DNA from: Paracentrotus lividus
Taxonomy: Eukaryota > Echinodermata > Echinoidea > Camarodonta > Echinidae
NCBI GenBank assembly: GCA_940671915.1
Contig: CALNVZ010002100.1
Coordinates: 14,866,901-14,930,900, forward strand
Reading direction: 5' to 3'
Length of the DNA: 64,000 bases
Shown here: positions 40,571 to 50,166 of the stretch, in pieces
Numbering within the stretch: position 1 is the first letter of the stretch
Layout of the letters: the number at the start of each line of letters is the position of its first letter
Translations under genes and position numbers: made by a program
The notes under the pieces: generated by a model
What the model saw: only the letters and a program-made list of their open reading frames with translations
What the model was told of the DNA's origin: nothing
Databases searched by the model: none

Positions 40571-40708
40571 TAGGACAACTACCCCTGGATAATTACCCCC
40601 TAGAAAAACTACCCCATAAATATGGTTATGGTTAAGTGAAGTGTTAGATGTTAGATTTTTGGTCGGGATAGTTGTCCGGGAGTAATTGTCCAGGGGGTGG
40701 TTGTCCTA
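40571..40708. mobile_element. 138-bp MITE-like inverted repeat
   Basis: The left end reads TAGGACAACTACCCCTGGAT then AATTACCCCC. The right end on the other strand reads TAGGACAACCACCCCCTGGA then CAATTACTCCC. The inverted ends cover about 30-45 bp of each side, leaving a short centre around 40,620-40,660. No coding capacity. A flanking TA is possible but the target duplication is not certain. Confidence 0.6.
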
Positions 40709-43566
40709 TAGAACCCTTTTTGAAGCCGTTATTCGGGGTCTTAACAGACGTCAGAAAAGCGATGCCCATTTCTTGTTTCTCGCTCGAAAGGCAAGGACGA
40801 AATTTAAATTTTTGGCAGTTTTGTTACGTGATCATAATTCTGTCCAAGGGGACTACTTGACGGAAGCCCCATCGATGTCATTAGAAACAAGAAGCAGACG
40901 AACGATCCTAAAGTAGGCCTAATCGATAGCAGATGGTTCGATAGCTTCACCTGAATCAATCAAGAAATGGCCCGTTTAAATTCCCCCTTTTCCCTCCAAA
41001 AATACAAGGACGTGAGATGGAATCGATATCAGCCTCCTTTAGCATTAACATTGCCATAAAGGCACTATAGCGACTCTTCAAGATAAATATAGCAACTGTT
41101 TTGTAACATCTGTGAGTATTATGATTTATCTGCATGTTATTGTGAATTTCAGACCTGTTTGTATAACTCAAGGGATATTATTTTAATTATTGATTACGCC
41201 AATTCTGTTTGGATAATGAGGCTCAATTAATGTTCCGTAAACTAACCAAGATACAGGATTTTTGTTCAGCAATTAAATTGTAATTAAAGTAGAATCTGTG
41301 TGAACAAACTTTGATTCATAATCTGCAATCTCATTAACTTAACTAGATAGGGGCCATAAGACACTGTATTATACCTCAAACAGAGCAACAAAAATGGCTG
41401 AACTTTAATATCGATGAAAGCTAATGGGTCCTGAAACATTTCGGGAAAGCAATTTGAGGTGGAATTGTGCTTTTTATGAGAATTATAATTGGGGAAATGG
41501 TAACTAAATACGTCGGATTGGCACCTGTGTTGCATTCATTCTGAATGTATTGGAAACAGAAGGGGTTGACATCTAAAATAGCGCACGCAAGAATAGTTCA
41601 TAATCTCAATTTGAAAAATGCATTAGCGATTGATTTTCTCTCCTTTAAAAAAAAGTGAGAGAAATGAAAATGTTACCCAGGAGAGAGGGGAGTTAGATAA
41701 TTTGTAAAGATAGAGAGGGGATACGAAGAAAGGAAACTGAAAGGGAATAGTGAGAGAAGGAGATGGGCTGCAGTTGAGAAGTGGAACAAGATAGAGAGAG
41801 AGAGAGAGATTGTAGCAGTAGGCGTCAGAGGAAGTGTGCGGCGAGGGGGGGGGCGTACTTGCGAAAAAATAATTATGATCGGCGTTAGTGTGGATATAAT
41901 ACGAGTGGGTGTGTTGGATGTCATACTTAAGTCAAACCAGCGGTAAAAAAAAAAAAAAAAAGCCCCACTTTCTTTTGCTCCTCGGAATGTTTTCATCCAA
42001 GCCCGATAGGGCTGGCTTAAGGCTTGAATCCCTCCTTGACGGTCGCAATCTCCACGACTGATTGGGAGGCAGAAAGCAAGGGTATAATGAGGTAGTGTGT
42101 GGGCCTTAAAAGCTCCCGGGACGTCATCTATTATTCATCGGTCCGATTCCGAGGGATAACGGAATACAATGGAGAGGAAAGATTATCTACCGATTGAAAT
42201 ACTGGTATGATTTCAAGTTTCATCTGTCTCGGGAAGCCATATAGTCCATCCCTATCACTCCAATCAAGCAATATTGCATTTCTTTTCTCTCATCCTCTCT
42301 TTTTCCTGCCTCTCTCCCTCTTGCATGCACCCCACATCGTCTTTCTACCCTTCTCTTTCTCTCTCTTTCCCTCTCTCCCTTTTTCTCTATCTATATTATA
42401 TATACCTTTTTCTGTCGGCATATGACGTAGGGGCGGGAATTCACAAAATATTTTCAAATCAGGCAAATTGTACTCTTACTCCACGAAGATAGCGTATTAC
42501 CCCTAAGCTACAAAGAAAGTCACGGAATCATAAGATAGGATGATTATCATGATTTAACACAGTAAAATTCAGAGAACGTTTTATTCCTTCTGAAGAAATG
42601 TGTTTGTCGTACGTAGGAACATAAAGATAAAGTTCTGTACCAAGTCTTTGTGGCATCGCAGTTTATGCTCGTTGATATTGGTTTGCTGCATAAGATTCCA
42701 CGCATATATATTTACATAACGTGATTATCACTGCTTAGAATTGATCATGAAATACATTCTCCTTCGTATTTCATGTGGATATATACAAATACAACTCTCC
42801 AACACGAGGCCGTCAAGCTATAATGAGGCCATATCAACTGCGACAGTGTTTACGGTTTGGTAATACTCAGTTGTCACTTTTGGTAAAACAACCTTTCCAG
42901 CTAGAGAAATGAGAAAACGAGGTTTAGAATAAATAAGCACTAGTTGAAAAGATTAATACAATTTGTCTTTGCGTCTCTGTGCAGACTCGTGTACAAATCA
43001 CGTACAGCGAAGAGGATAAAGTAGATGTCCAAAACAATAATTATTTCCTCGAAACCAACGTCTCTTAATAATTAAAGGTTTTCATGATACGAGATTACGA
43101 GGATAGAACAAGATTTTGGATAGGAATAAAAATCAAAGGTCCCAGCACTCGCTTACAAATAAGCATTTATTTAAACTGCTTCCTTATAGCAATCAGGTAA
43201 TTCAAACGATATTTTCCTCATTCAATAATTCATTAATTCAAAGCAATTAATATAAAAGCAATTCATAAAATAATATTCAGAAGAAATATGAAAACTTATA
43301 TCGTTTTTAAGAGCCTTTGGCAGTAGGGACATGGATTAATTGAATTGAAGAAGAAGAAGGGAAAAAAAAAAAAAATAACTAAAAGATAATTGTAGTTGTG
43401 CCACGGATGATGGAAGGTGAAATGTTAAAGCAGTTTAAGCCACAAACTGTTCTCAATTTCTTTTTTAAACAAAGCTATCTTTTTTCTTCTCGAGTCCTTT
43501 CTCCTATTCTTCTGTTTGATTTGTAATTATACTTGATTACATTTTAAAGATCATAGTATTCATTGC

Positions 43567-43567
43567 A

Positions 43568-43618
<51 letters not shown>
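43567..43618. repeat. (AT)n microsatellite at LINE 3' end
   Basis: About 52 bp of alternating A and T, lying about 31 bp past the stop codon of the LINE fragment on its 3' side. Simple-repeat tails are common for non-LTR elements, so this is probably the element's tail, later expanded. Confidence 0.75.
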
Positions 43619-43621
<3 letters not shown>

Positions 43622-43649
43622 TGGTTCTTAGGGGAATCTGAATTAGACT

Positions 43650-44174
43650 CTACCCATTAGGTATTGAACGCAGGCGATCCATTAGGCGAAAGAGTAGTAA
43701 GGTCAGCTTGGGAGCAGGGGAAGGGGAGAAAAGGGCATTGTAGAAGGTGACTATGGTCTCCTCCTCTCCGCATTCGCATACTGGCCATCCTTCAGTGTCG
43801 ATGCCCCATTTGGCCATTAACACCTTGCAACAGCCGACTCCAGCCCGCAGGCGGTTCAAGCAGAGCCAGAACGGCCAGGGTTCACGGAATCCTGGTGGGA
43901 GGGATTGCTTAGGGCCGATGATGACATTGTGAGGCGCAGACTCAAGACGGGTTGACCAAAGGTCTAACCTACAGTTGTGGGGGCTCTGGTTGAGGGACAC
44001 GGTAGTGTGAAGAAAACTATGCCTGGATCTCAAACGCTTTGTTGTTGCCAAGGCATTGAAGAGAGGGTGGAGTGGATCATTTTCTTGTTTAAGTTTCTCC
44101 TTTTGAGAGAGGGCTTCATGTATTTGTGACCCACCACTTGAAAACAACCAATAAGTCGCTAATAGAATTAACAA
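43650..44174 (-). mobile_element. Non-LTR retrotransposon (LINE) ORF2 C-terminal fragment
   Basis: Open frame of 174 codons on the minus strand inside a cyclase intron. Residues 91-127 (SLPPGFREPWPFWLCLNRLR then AGVGCCKVLMAKWG) match the C-terminal region of jockey/I/CR1-like ORF2 proteins, which read L-P-G-x-x-x-P-R-x-x-W-x-x-L-N-R-x-R-x-G-x-G-x-C before a K-W-G. CECG at 133-136 matches the following C-x-C-G zinc-like knuckle, but the H-x-x-x-x-C half is replaced by TFYNA, so the end is damaged. Reverse transcriptase and endonuclease domains are absent: the element is 5'-truncated, as usual for LINEs. An (AT)n tail follows. The first 50 residues are not recognisable and may be flanking sequence. 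Confidence 0.7.
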
Positions 44175-44379
44175 AAGAGTAAATGGCGCTAGAAGCAGCT
44201 TAGAAAAGAATCAATTACTATTGTCCTAACGTGATGTTTAACTTAATTATACTTAATAAACTATTTGATATCTTTGGAAATCTTGGACTCTTAGTTTCTA
44301 AAAACCACATACAACTCAAAATAAAATTGTGGCGACTTGTTGGTGATTTTGAGACATATGGGTCACATATATTACTTAC

Positions 44380-44551
44380 TTTGATAGTATTTGTAAGAAT
44401 CCTCTCATTGGTTCAAAAGCATGATCTGGTTCTCTGAATGATGTCAATCCAAAATCTGTGATCTTCAAAACAATCTACTATCCACCACGCAGTTTGAAGA
44501 TTTCAAGTTCCCATGTGTTGCTATCACGCTGTTATGGAGGTATAGCATGCC
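44380..44551 (-). CDS. Guanylate cyclase exon: LKSSNC...ITDFGL (1-bp frameshift)
   Basis: Acceptor TATTTTCCAG, 172 bp, donor GTAAGTAAT at 44,371-44,379. It opens [20 protein letters not shown] then CVVDSR. One base is missing after SR; restoring frame there gives [19 protein letters not shown] through to LQILS-K. As expected in the pseudokinase domain of receptor guanylate cyclases, the catalytic loop is H-G-x-L-K-S-S-N-C instead of H-R-D, while the DFG is present. Expected length is 173 bp (171 + 2), so exactly one base is lost; read literally, translation stops a few codons later. The phase 2 donor joins correctly to K-LWTAPEL. A decayed partial copy lies just upstream. Confidence 0.9.
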
Positions 44552-44599
44552 CTGGAAAATAGAAAAAAATACGTGTAAGCGTAAAAATATTCCGTCATT

Positions 44600-44705
44600 T
44601 AAAGAAATGCAATTGAAACAAATTTGCTATCCACCACGCAGTTCAAGTATTTCAGCTTCCCATGGGTTGCAACAGGCCAGGTTGCTTATATGGAGGAATA
44701 TAATG
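44600..44705 (-). pseudogene. Decayed partial copy of exon 44,380
   Basis: Displaced 149 bp upstream of the exon. It shares CATGGGAA, TTGAACTGCGTGGTGGATAG and the start GGNATGNTATAC, but has an insertion near its start and no clear acceptor. The tail reads [10 protein letters not shown] in an open frame, including the Phe-Val that the main exon breaks. Too short and damaged to be a working alternative exon. Confidence 0.75.
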
Positions 44706-44889
44706 TATACCATTCCCCGAATGTAAAACATACGCTTAATCCATATTACGAACCATTCTTATGATTTATGTCTTGTGATAGAAACAAGGGCTGTGCTGTA
44801 GCTCATAATTATCATTTTTTTTAAAATTACTTTAAAAAACATTAAAAAAACACGTAATGCTCATAACCGTTGAAGTTTACTTTGCGTTA

Positions 44890-45324
44890 TGCTGCAGTCG
44901 CACAGACACTTACGTATAGTTACGTTTTTGTTGTTTTATCTTATTTCATCTTTTATTCTATTATTTCTTATGTATTTCTTTGTTTTATTGGATGAACGAA
45001 ATTATCATTATTTCTACTGCCTGATATAACGGGAAGGCATCAATGGGGATCGAGAAAAGAAAAATAATTTTTGGACTAACCGGACGTAACTATACGTAAA
45101 GGGCCTGTCCCACAGGCGGCGATCGTTGTAGCGACAACCTGATAATTTCATAATTGTAAGGAGTTCGGCTTTAAAAAAGGCAATTATAAACCTAAATACG
45201 GCTATATGTATACTAGGCTGCAACAACAACTTGCTACCACACTCACAACAGCAAGATCGCCAGTTGTCGCAACAACGATCGCCTCCAGTGGGACAGGCTC
45301 TTAAGTGTCTGTGTGACTGTAGCA
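44890..45324. mobile_element. Harbinger-like MITE, interrupted by a second one
   Basis: The inverted ends are TGCTGCAGTCGCACAGACAC then TTACGTATAGTTACG (44,890-44,924), and on the right CGTAACTATACG-TAA plus GTGTCTGTGTGACTGTAGCA (45,085-45,099 and 45,305-45,324). The right arm becomes continuous only after removing the inner element at 45,100-45,301. TTA flanks both sides (44,887-44,889 and 45,325-45,327), a 3-bp target duplication of the T-W-A kind typical of PIF/Harbinger. The original element was about 230 bp with no coding capacity. Confidence 0.8.
45100..45301. mobile_element. Inner Harbinger-like MITE nested in the right arm
   Basis: A 202-bp element. It begins AGGGCCTGTCCCACAGGCGG and its other end, inverted, begins AGAGCCTGTCCCACTGGAGG; both continue into CGATCGTTGT. 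It is flanked by TAA on each side (45,097-45,099 and 45,302-45,304). Excising it with one TAA restores the outer element's arm exactly, which proves insertion order. Non-coding. Confidence 0.85.
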
Positions 45325-45544
45325 TTAAGTTGGCATTTTCCGAATCAGGTTTAACACAGGTCGCGAGAGTTATGCAATGTTGACAAAGGATTCCCATAGT
45401 TTATTTTAACTCTAGGAAACGGTTTCGAAACCTATCCAAATCTCTGCAACTTAGGCTGTCCTAACGTAATGTTAACCCAAAATGATAATTTTGTGCAACC
45501 TTTCTCCCTAAGTGACATGGGGCGTTTTCATGACGCACTTTAAG

Positions 45545-45600
45545 GCCTGTAAATTTCCACAATTTCAACCCCCCCCCAAAAAAAAAAAAAAAAAAAAAAA
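45545..45600. repeat. C-run and A-run
   Basis: Nine C followed by about 22 A with small interruptions. Low complexity. Confidence 0.7.
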
Positions 45601-45689
45601 TGAATAAGGAATTATGTATAGACTAGTTTCAAGCAATCTATATTAACTTCTATAGATTCTAAAACTTGAAAAATGTAGCAATATCTCAT

Positions 45690-46538
45690 AAGGGAGACCG
45701 GGGATGGAAGTTACACGGGTCAGTTGTTACAGTTCTCAGTGTGCTAAGTTGGAACAAGAGCGTTCGTGCTAACTGGCATCTATATACAGCCTACACATAG
45801 CTGTGATGAACTGCCGGTCGTGAGGTTTCTCCGTTGTTTTATTAAAAAGTAAATCAACAAAAACCATTTTTTAAAGTTCCAAGTGAATTTTTGACAAAAA
45901 TTAAAAATTTGTAATAGTTCTTACAACTGAAGGCACATGATGATAGTCTGGTATTGTGAATATAGTACAGTATGTCACTAATATACCCCTGAGCCATGCC
46001 CTGCAATTTCTGCTAATGGCTTTGCACAGTTGATTTTATGTTGTAAATCACCCATGGGGTAGGTTGTTACAACAACCTACCCCATGTCGATGTAACAACC
46101 TACCCCAATTACATTACACATGTAAAGTAATTTGTTTCAATTTTCAGGTGTTAATGTTTTGATATTTCTATTATTACTTTAGTCTATTCTAGAGCTCTGC
46201 TTGATCTACTGTTAACGATAACCAAGAAACTGGAAAGTTAAAACAAAAGTATGGTATAAGAGATTTACACTTGTAACAATTATCCCGTATGTTTACATAG
46301 TAACAATTTACCCGTATGGTGTAACACCTACCCGTATACGGGGTAGGTTTGTTACAAAAAATGTCTTCATTAATTAAGCTGTAGTTAATTAGTGTTTACA
46401 TGTTTTCAAGTTTTATGTGCCTCAGGTTTTAGCCAACATAATAGGCTAACTACAGACCAAAATGGGTGTGTGCGTTCTTTCATTAGAATTATCTGGCCCA
46501 AAATGTGAATTTTGTAACGTCCATACCCGGTCTCCCCT
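45690..46538. mobile_element. 850-bp inverted-repeat element with GTAACAACCTACCCC repeats
   Basis: The left end AAGGGAGACCGGGGATGGAA then GTTAC and the inverted right end AGGGGAGACCGGGTATGGAC then GTTAC form termini of about 25 bp. The interior repeats GTAACAACCTACCCC-like phrases near 46,070, 46,090, 46,290, 46,310 and 46,340 in both orientations. They include a palindrome with 16-bp arms and a 2-bp centre at 46,053-46,086. TA adjoins both ends and may be a target duplication. No coding capacity; superfamily not assigned. Confidence 0.6.
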
Positions 46539-47960
46539 ACTCAAAATGTAAGTATTGATTTACTTCTCAACATATATCAGCAAAAGAAAGGGAAAGAAAA
46601 CAAAACCAAACACATTATCATGAGGACCTTTAAAGTGGGTTTTTGAAACTTTTAGAATTGTTTTCAAAATAATCAGAACAACCAGAGGAAGAAATATTTG
46701 TAAACTTTTCCTCGGGGTTGGGGGAGCATGTAGAAATTGGTAAGGTAATACAATTCGAAGTGCCTCCCACGTGTTTGTCATTCATAAAATAAAGTTAGTG
46801 ACGCCCATGGCCCCCTTATCATTCAAGATTTAGTTCTGTATCTCAGAGAAGATGTATCAAACATGCTCGCTATTTCCAGCGTGACGTCCAAGTCCTTTCT
46901 ATTGATTACTGCCAAAAGCAACAAGATGAGTTTTCAATTTGCTTATCATGAAAACAGCCCGGGCAGTAAATAGCGACCTTTTGGGGAAAGATTTCAATTT
47001 GCTGTGATTGTACTATGAGAGGCAATTTACATGAAAAAGAAAGAAAAGAAAAAAAAATCACTTCGAAGCTCGTTTCATTCAGTGAGAAATAATTAAGTAT
47101 AAAAACATTACCCCAGATTTTTAAAAGCATCCCAAGATCTTTCCAAATCAATAATCAACAGAAATTTATTTTCGAGTGTATTCAGTCATAAAACCAAATC
47201 AATTGACTGGTAGCGCTTCAAAAGGGCGGGGTATCCCAAATGAAAAAAAAAAGAACAAAACGAAAATATTCATGAAAAACAAAAACAAACAAACAAACAA
47301 ACGTTTCCATAATATTTTATGACGTTATCCTTTAAACTGTAATTTATAGAGGAAGAAGGCTGTTAGCTGTGTGTTAAAGTATATGAGATTACGACCTTAC
47401 AGCTTTCAGAAGATGAATAATGCGACATTGGGCAAAAAATCTCCTTTTAGGATACCATCAAGGGCAACCATGAAGCAATGCGTCAAAAGTGGATGACTTG
47501 TTGATGAAAAAAAGGTGATAAAGTAAGGAGATACAATTCCTTCTTGGCGTGATCGGCTGAGGCACGATAGGTATACAGGAAAGTGACGTCTAATTTCAAC
47601 AATACATGTGGATATGAAGCCTGACTAAACGACAATCTAATACCACCCAGTGAAATAGCTTCACAAGATTAGGGTATGTTTCCATTGGTCTATTCAACAA
47701 GCATGTCTGTAATGTTCAGTGGTGCCCAGCCTTCCTCAAGTTCATCGTCATGTATTACCATACGCCAAGGGTGCACAAATCGTATCTGTCGCTACATCAG
47801 CACCAGTAGTTGGAAGGTTGGAAGGTCTGTGTGAAAAGTGTTGATCTTCTCCCGCGATACTGGACAAAGACAAGGCTCATTTCACATAGCGTCTGGATTG
47901 CTTGCTATGAATTCTTCTTCATCAATTTTCAGTTGATAGCACCAAGCAAGGGAATCTTAC
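46539..47960 (-). other. Cyclase intron, unassigned part
   Basis: About 1.4 kb with an AAAC tract near 47,282-47,300. Nothing else recognised. Confidence 0.5.
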
Positions 47961-48032
47961 CTTGACAATGTCGTACATCAGGGAGTACTTGAAGAGCTCG
48001 TCCAGTTCAATTGAGTCGTTTTCCAAAATGTC
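47961..48032 (-). CDS. Guanylate cyclase exon: DILENDSIELDE...DIVK
   Basis: Acceptor TCCTCCGACAG, 72 bp, donor GTAAGATTCC. The 24 codons read DILENDSIELDELFKYSLMY then DIVK, the alpha-D/E helix region of the kinase-homology domain. Vertebrate natriuretic peptide receptors have the same segment after G-S-L-Q, with the same length and the same boundaries. Phase 0 at both ends joins SLQ of the upstream exon to GMLYLHNS of the downstream one. Fully intact, in contrast to its two neighbours. Confidence 0.95.
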
Positions 48033-48964
48033 CTGTCGGAGGAGAGAAATGAATAATAAATATGGGAATTATTATGGAAGAGAGGAAATACAATTGCATT
48101 CTCGCTCAGAAACAATTGAAATAACACACGATATGAGGAGTTCTTTCTTATATAAGACATGATTTCAATAAATATTGATATAATAATAGAGAATTGAAAA
48201 TTTGGCAGCCACATTAACGCATAAAGAATGCATGGAAATAGCTTTATTTTAACGTTCTATATTGTATTCCATGACTCAACTTTTAAAATGTAGTCTAGAC
48301 TGACGTTTTGTACATTGCATTGTTTTAATGCAACAATGATTTGTGCACCGTAATTTTGATTGCGACATTTTAAAAGATATTGACAGTGACCGAACAAGAT
48401 TATTTTGTTACAGCGAATATAACTCTCACTTGCCTTGTTCCCGCATACGGTACCTACATGTATAATCATGAGGTTCGGTAATGCCCCAATTTGAACGTTT
48501 TGGGCGCATTCATTATTTTTAAGGTGATTTAATTCATGATGATGTATAGCATTTATAACGCAAAATAAGATGAATGGATTAGGGTTGCCACAAATTTAAA
48601 ATGAAGTGCATGCCCTGAATAATCACCATGTTATAATGGATTGGCTAAATCCGGGTTGACAGGTCCCTGAAATTTTTTCGGAGATGATATCGACTTTCAT
48701 TCACCTTTCACAAATTCTCAATCATGAGCATGAATATGGTACTGATTGTCACCATAAATATCCCATTAGGGTACATTGATGTTCTCGTCGAATCTCCTTT
48801 CCAAATTGTTCTATCTTTTCCTTGCACTTGCCCTCATTATCTTTATCCTAACATTTTTTTTTTTTTAACTTCCATGTTATTTTGTCATTTTAACGAGGCT
48901 GGCTCTCCCAATGTAACATGCAAGGACATAACTTGATGGGAAAGCAGGTGGTTGATATTGTTAC

Positions 48965-49035
48965 ATTTAGCCGGATAAGGCAAACGGATGACAAACGGAT
49001 AAGAAAGGGATGAGAAACGGGTGAGAAACGGATAT
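48965..49035. repeat. Short tandem repeat, AAACGGATGA-like units
   Basis: Five imperfect units of about 11-13 bp built on AAACGG/AAAGGG plus ATGA/GTGA/ATAA. Small variable-number tandem repeat. Confidence 0.65.
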
Positions 49036-49514
49036 ATACTGTATACATTTGGAATCAGTTGATAACCGTAAATATGAAAGGTAAATGAGTGGTATGTCCC
49101 TCTTATCATCGGGGTCAACGTTCATTGTCAGCTAATATCCGTCAAAGCGAAAAGGATTCTGCCTTGACGATAAATGTCCACCCGAAGAAAAATCAACCAA
49201 CACTATAGGTTAACACCCGTTTCTCATGAGTTCGCCCTATTCGGCAAAGTGTGACATTAGCCAAAGAACCAGATTGCCAAAAGGTCATGAATTAATATAA
49301 TTTTACACGTTATTTAAAGTCCATTTGGTTCCCATCCACGACATTTTATATTAAACCATTGGCCTTATGATATTCGTTAGGTGATTCCACCTGCTTGCGG
49401 GGTATGACAGATCATGTCCGCATACGAAATGAGTATCATGAAACTTAAATTACGATAAAGCATTCATGCTGACATTTCACTAAATATTTCCTCCCATATT
49501 CAAATCTGAAATAA

Positions 49515-49619
49515 AAGGATTGACACAGAAAGAGATACTGGGAGCAGAAATGTGAGACACAAAAAGAGAGATAAAGGAGAGAGAAAGAGATAATGATAGG
49601 AGAGAGACAGAGAGAGAGA

Positions 49620-49660
<41 letters not shown>

Positions 49661-49690
49661 AGAGAGAGAAAGAAAGAGAGAGAAAGAGAC
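49515..49690. repeat. (GA)n/(GAAA)n purine tract
   Basis: Pure (GA)n at about 49,625-49,651 with GAAA-type variants on both sides. Ser/Leu frames on the other strand are repeat artefacts. Confidence 0.9.
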
Positions 49691-49749
49691 CTAATATTAT
49701 ATACAATAATGTAAAAATCAAATTGCACAGATCAGAGCACAGAAAACCA

Positions 49750-49800
49750 CACTGGAAGCAGATCATTGATAGATAACTGGAAGCAGATCATTGATAGATA
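49750..49800 (+). repeat. Tandem duplication of a 25-bp unit
   Basis: The unit CTGGAAGCAGATCATTGATA plus GATAA occurs twice in direct succession without mismatch. Confidence 0.85.
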
Positions 49801-50109
49801 AGAGAAACCTAACGAAGAATATAAAATAAATGCTAATGAAACATTCTTTTCTTCGGCAAGGCAATTACGTCATGTCAACTTTTTTTTCTGGGCAATTTGT
49901 TTTCAACAATCGAACTTCAAATACGTTTTGCTCATCTGTGCGTGGCTCTTTCGTTTTGAAATTGGCGTAAAAAAGACAGAAGAATTCATGTTTCCCTGAA
50001 CTTAAAAAGAACACACTTTACAATTTTTATGATTTAGTTTTCACCAAGAAAAAAATGACTGACCGTCCGGGTTCCTTGTAGGACCTAATGGATTGGGATT
50101 GAAATGAGA

Positions 50110-50123
50110 AAGGCAGGGAGACA

Positions 50124-50164
<41 letters not shown>
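50110..50164. repeat. (GA)n tract
   Basis: About 40 bp of pure GA with GGA and GAAA edges. Confidence 0.9.

Positions 50165-50166
<2 letters not shown>

Larger units (their letters stand above)
38692..44379 (-). other. Cyclase intron with low-complexity tracts and transposon remnants
   Basis: About 5.7 kb. Besides the separately listed MITE, LINE fragment and simple repeats it holds a CT-rich patch at about 42,290-42,395, a GA/GAG patch near 41,676-41,810 and an A-run at 41,946. No other gene recognised. Confidence 0.5.

Noticed and set aside
45014..45397. Minus-strand frame of 127 codons
   Set aside because: It runs through the two nested MITEs and their target duplications, so it is a chance frame.
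49480..49766. Ser/Leu-repeat open frames
   Set aside because: Antisense of a GA tract.
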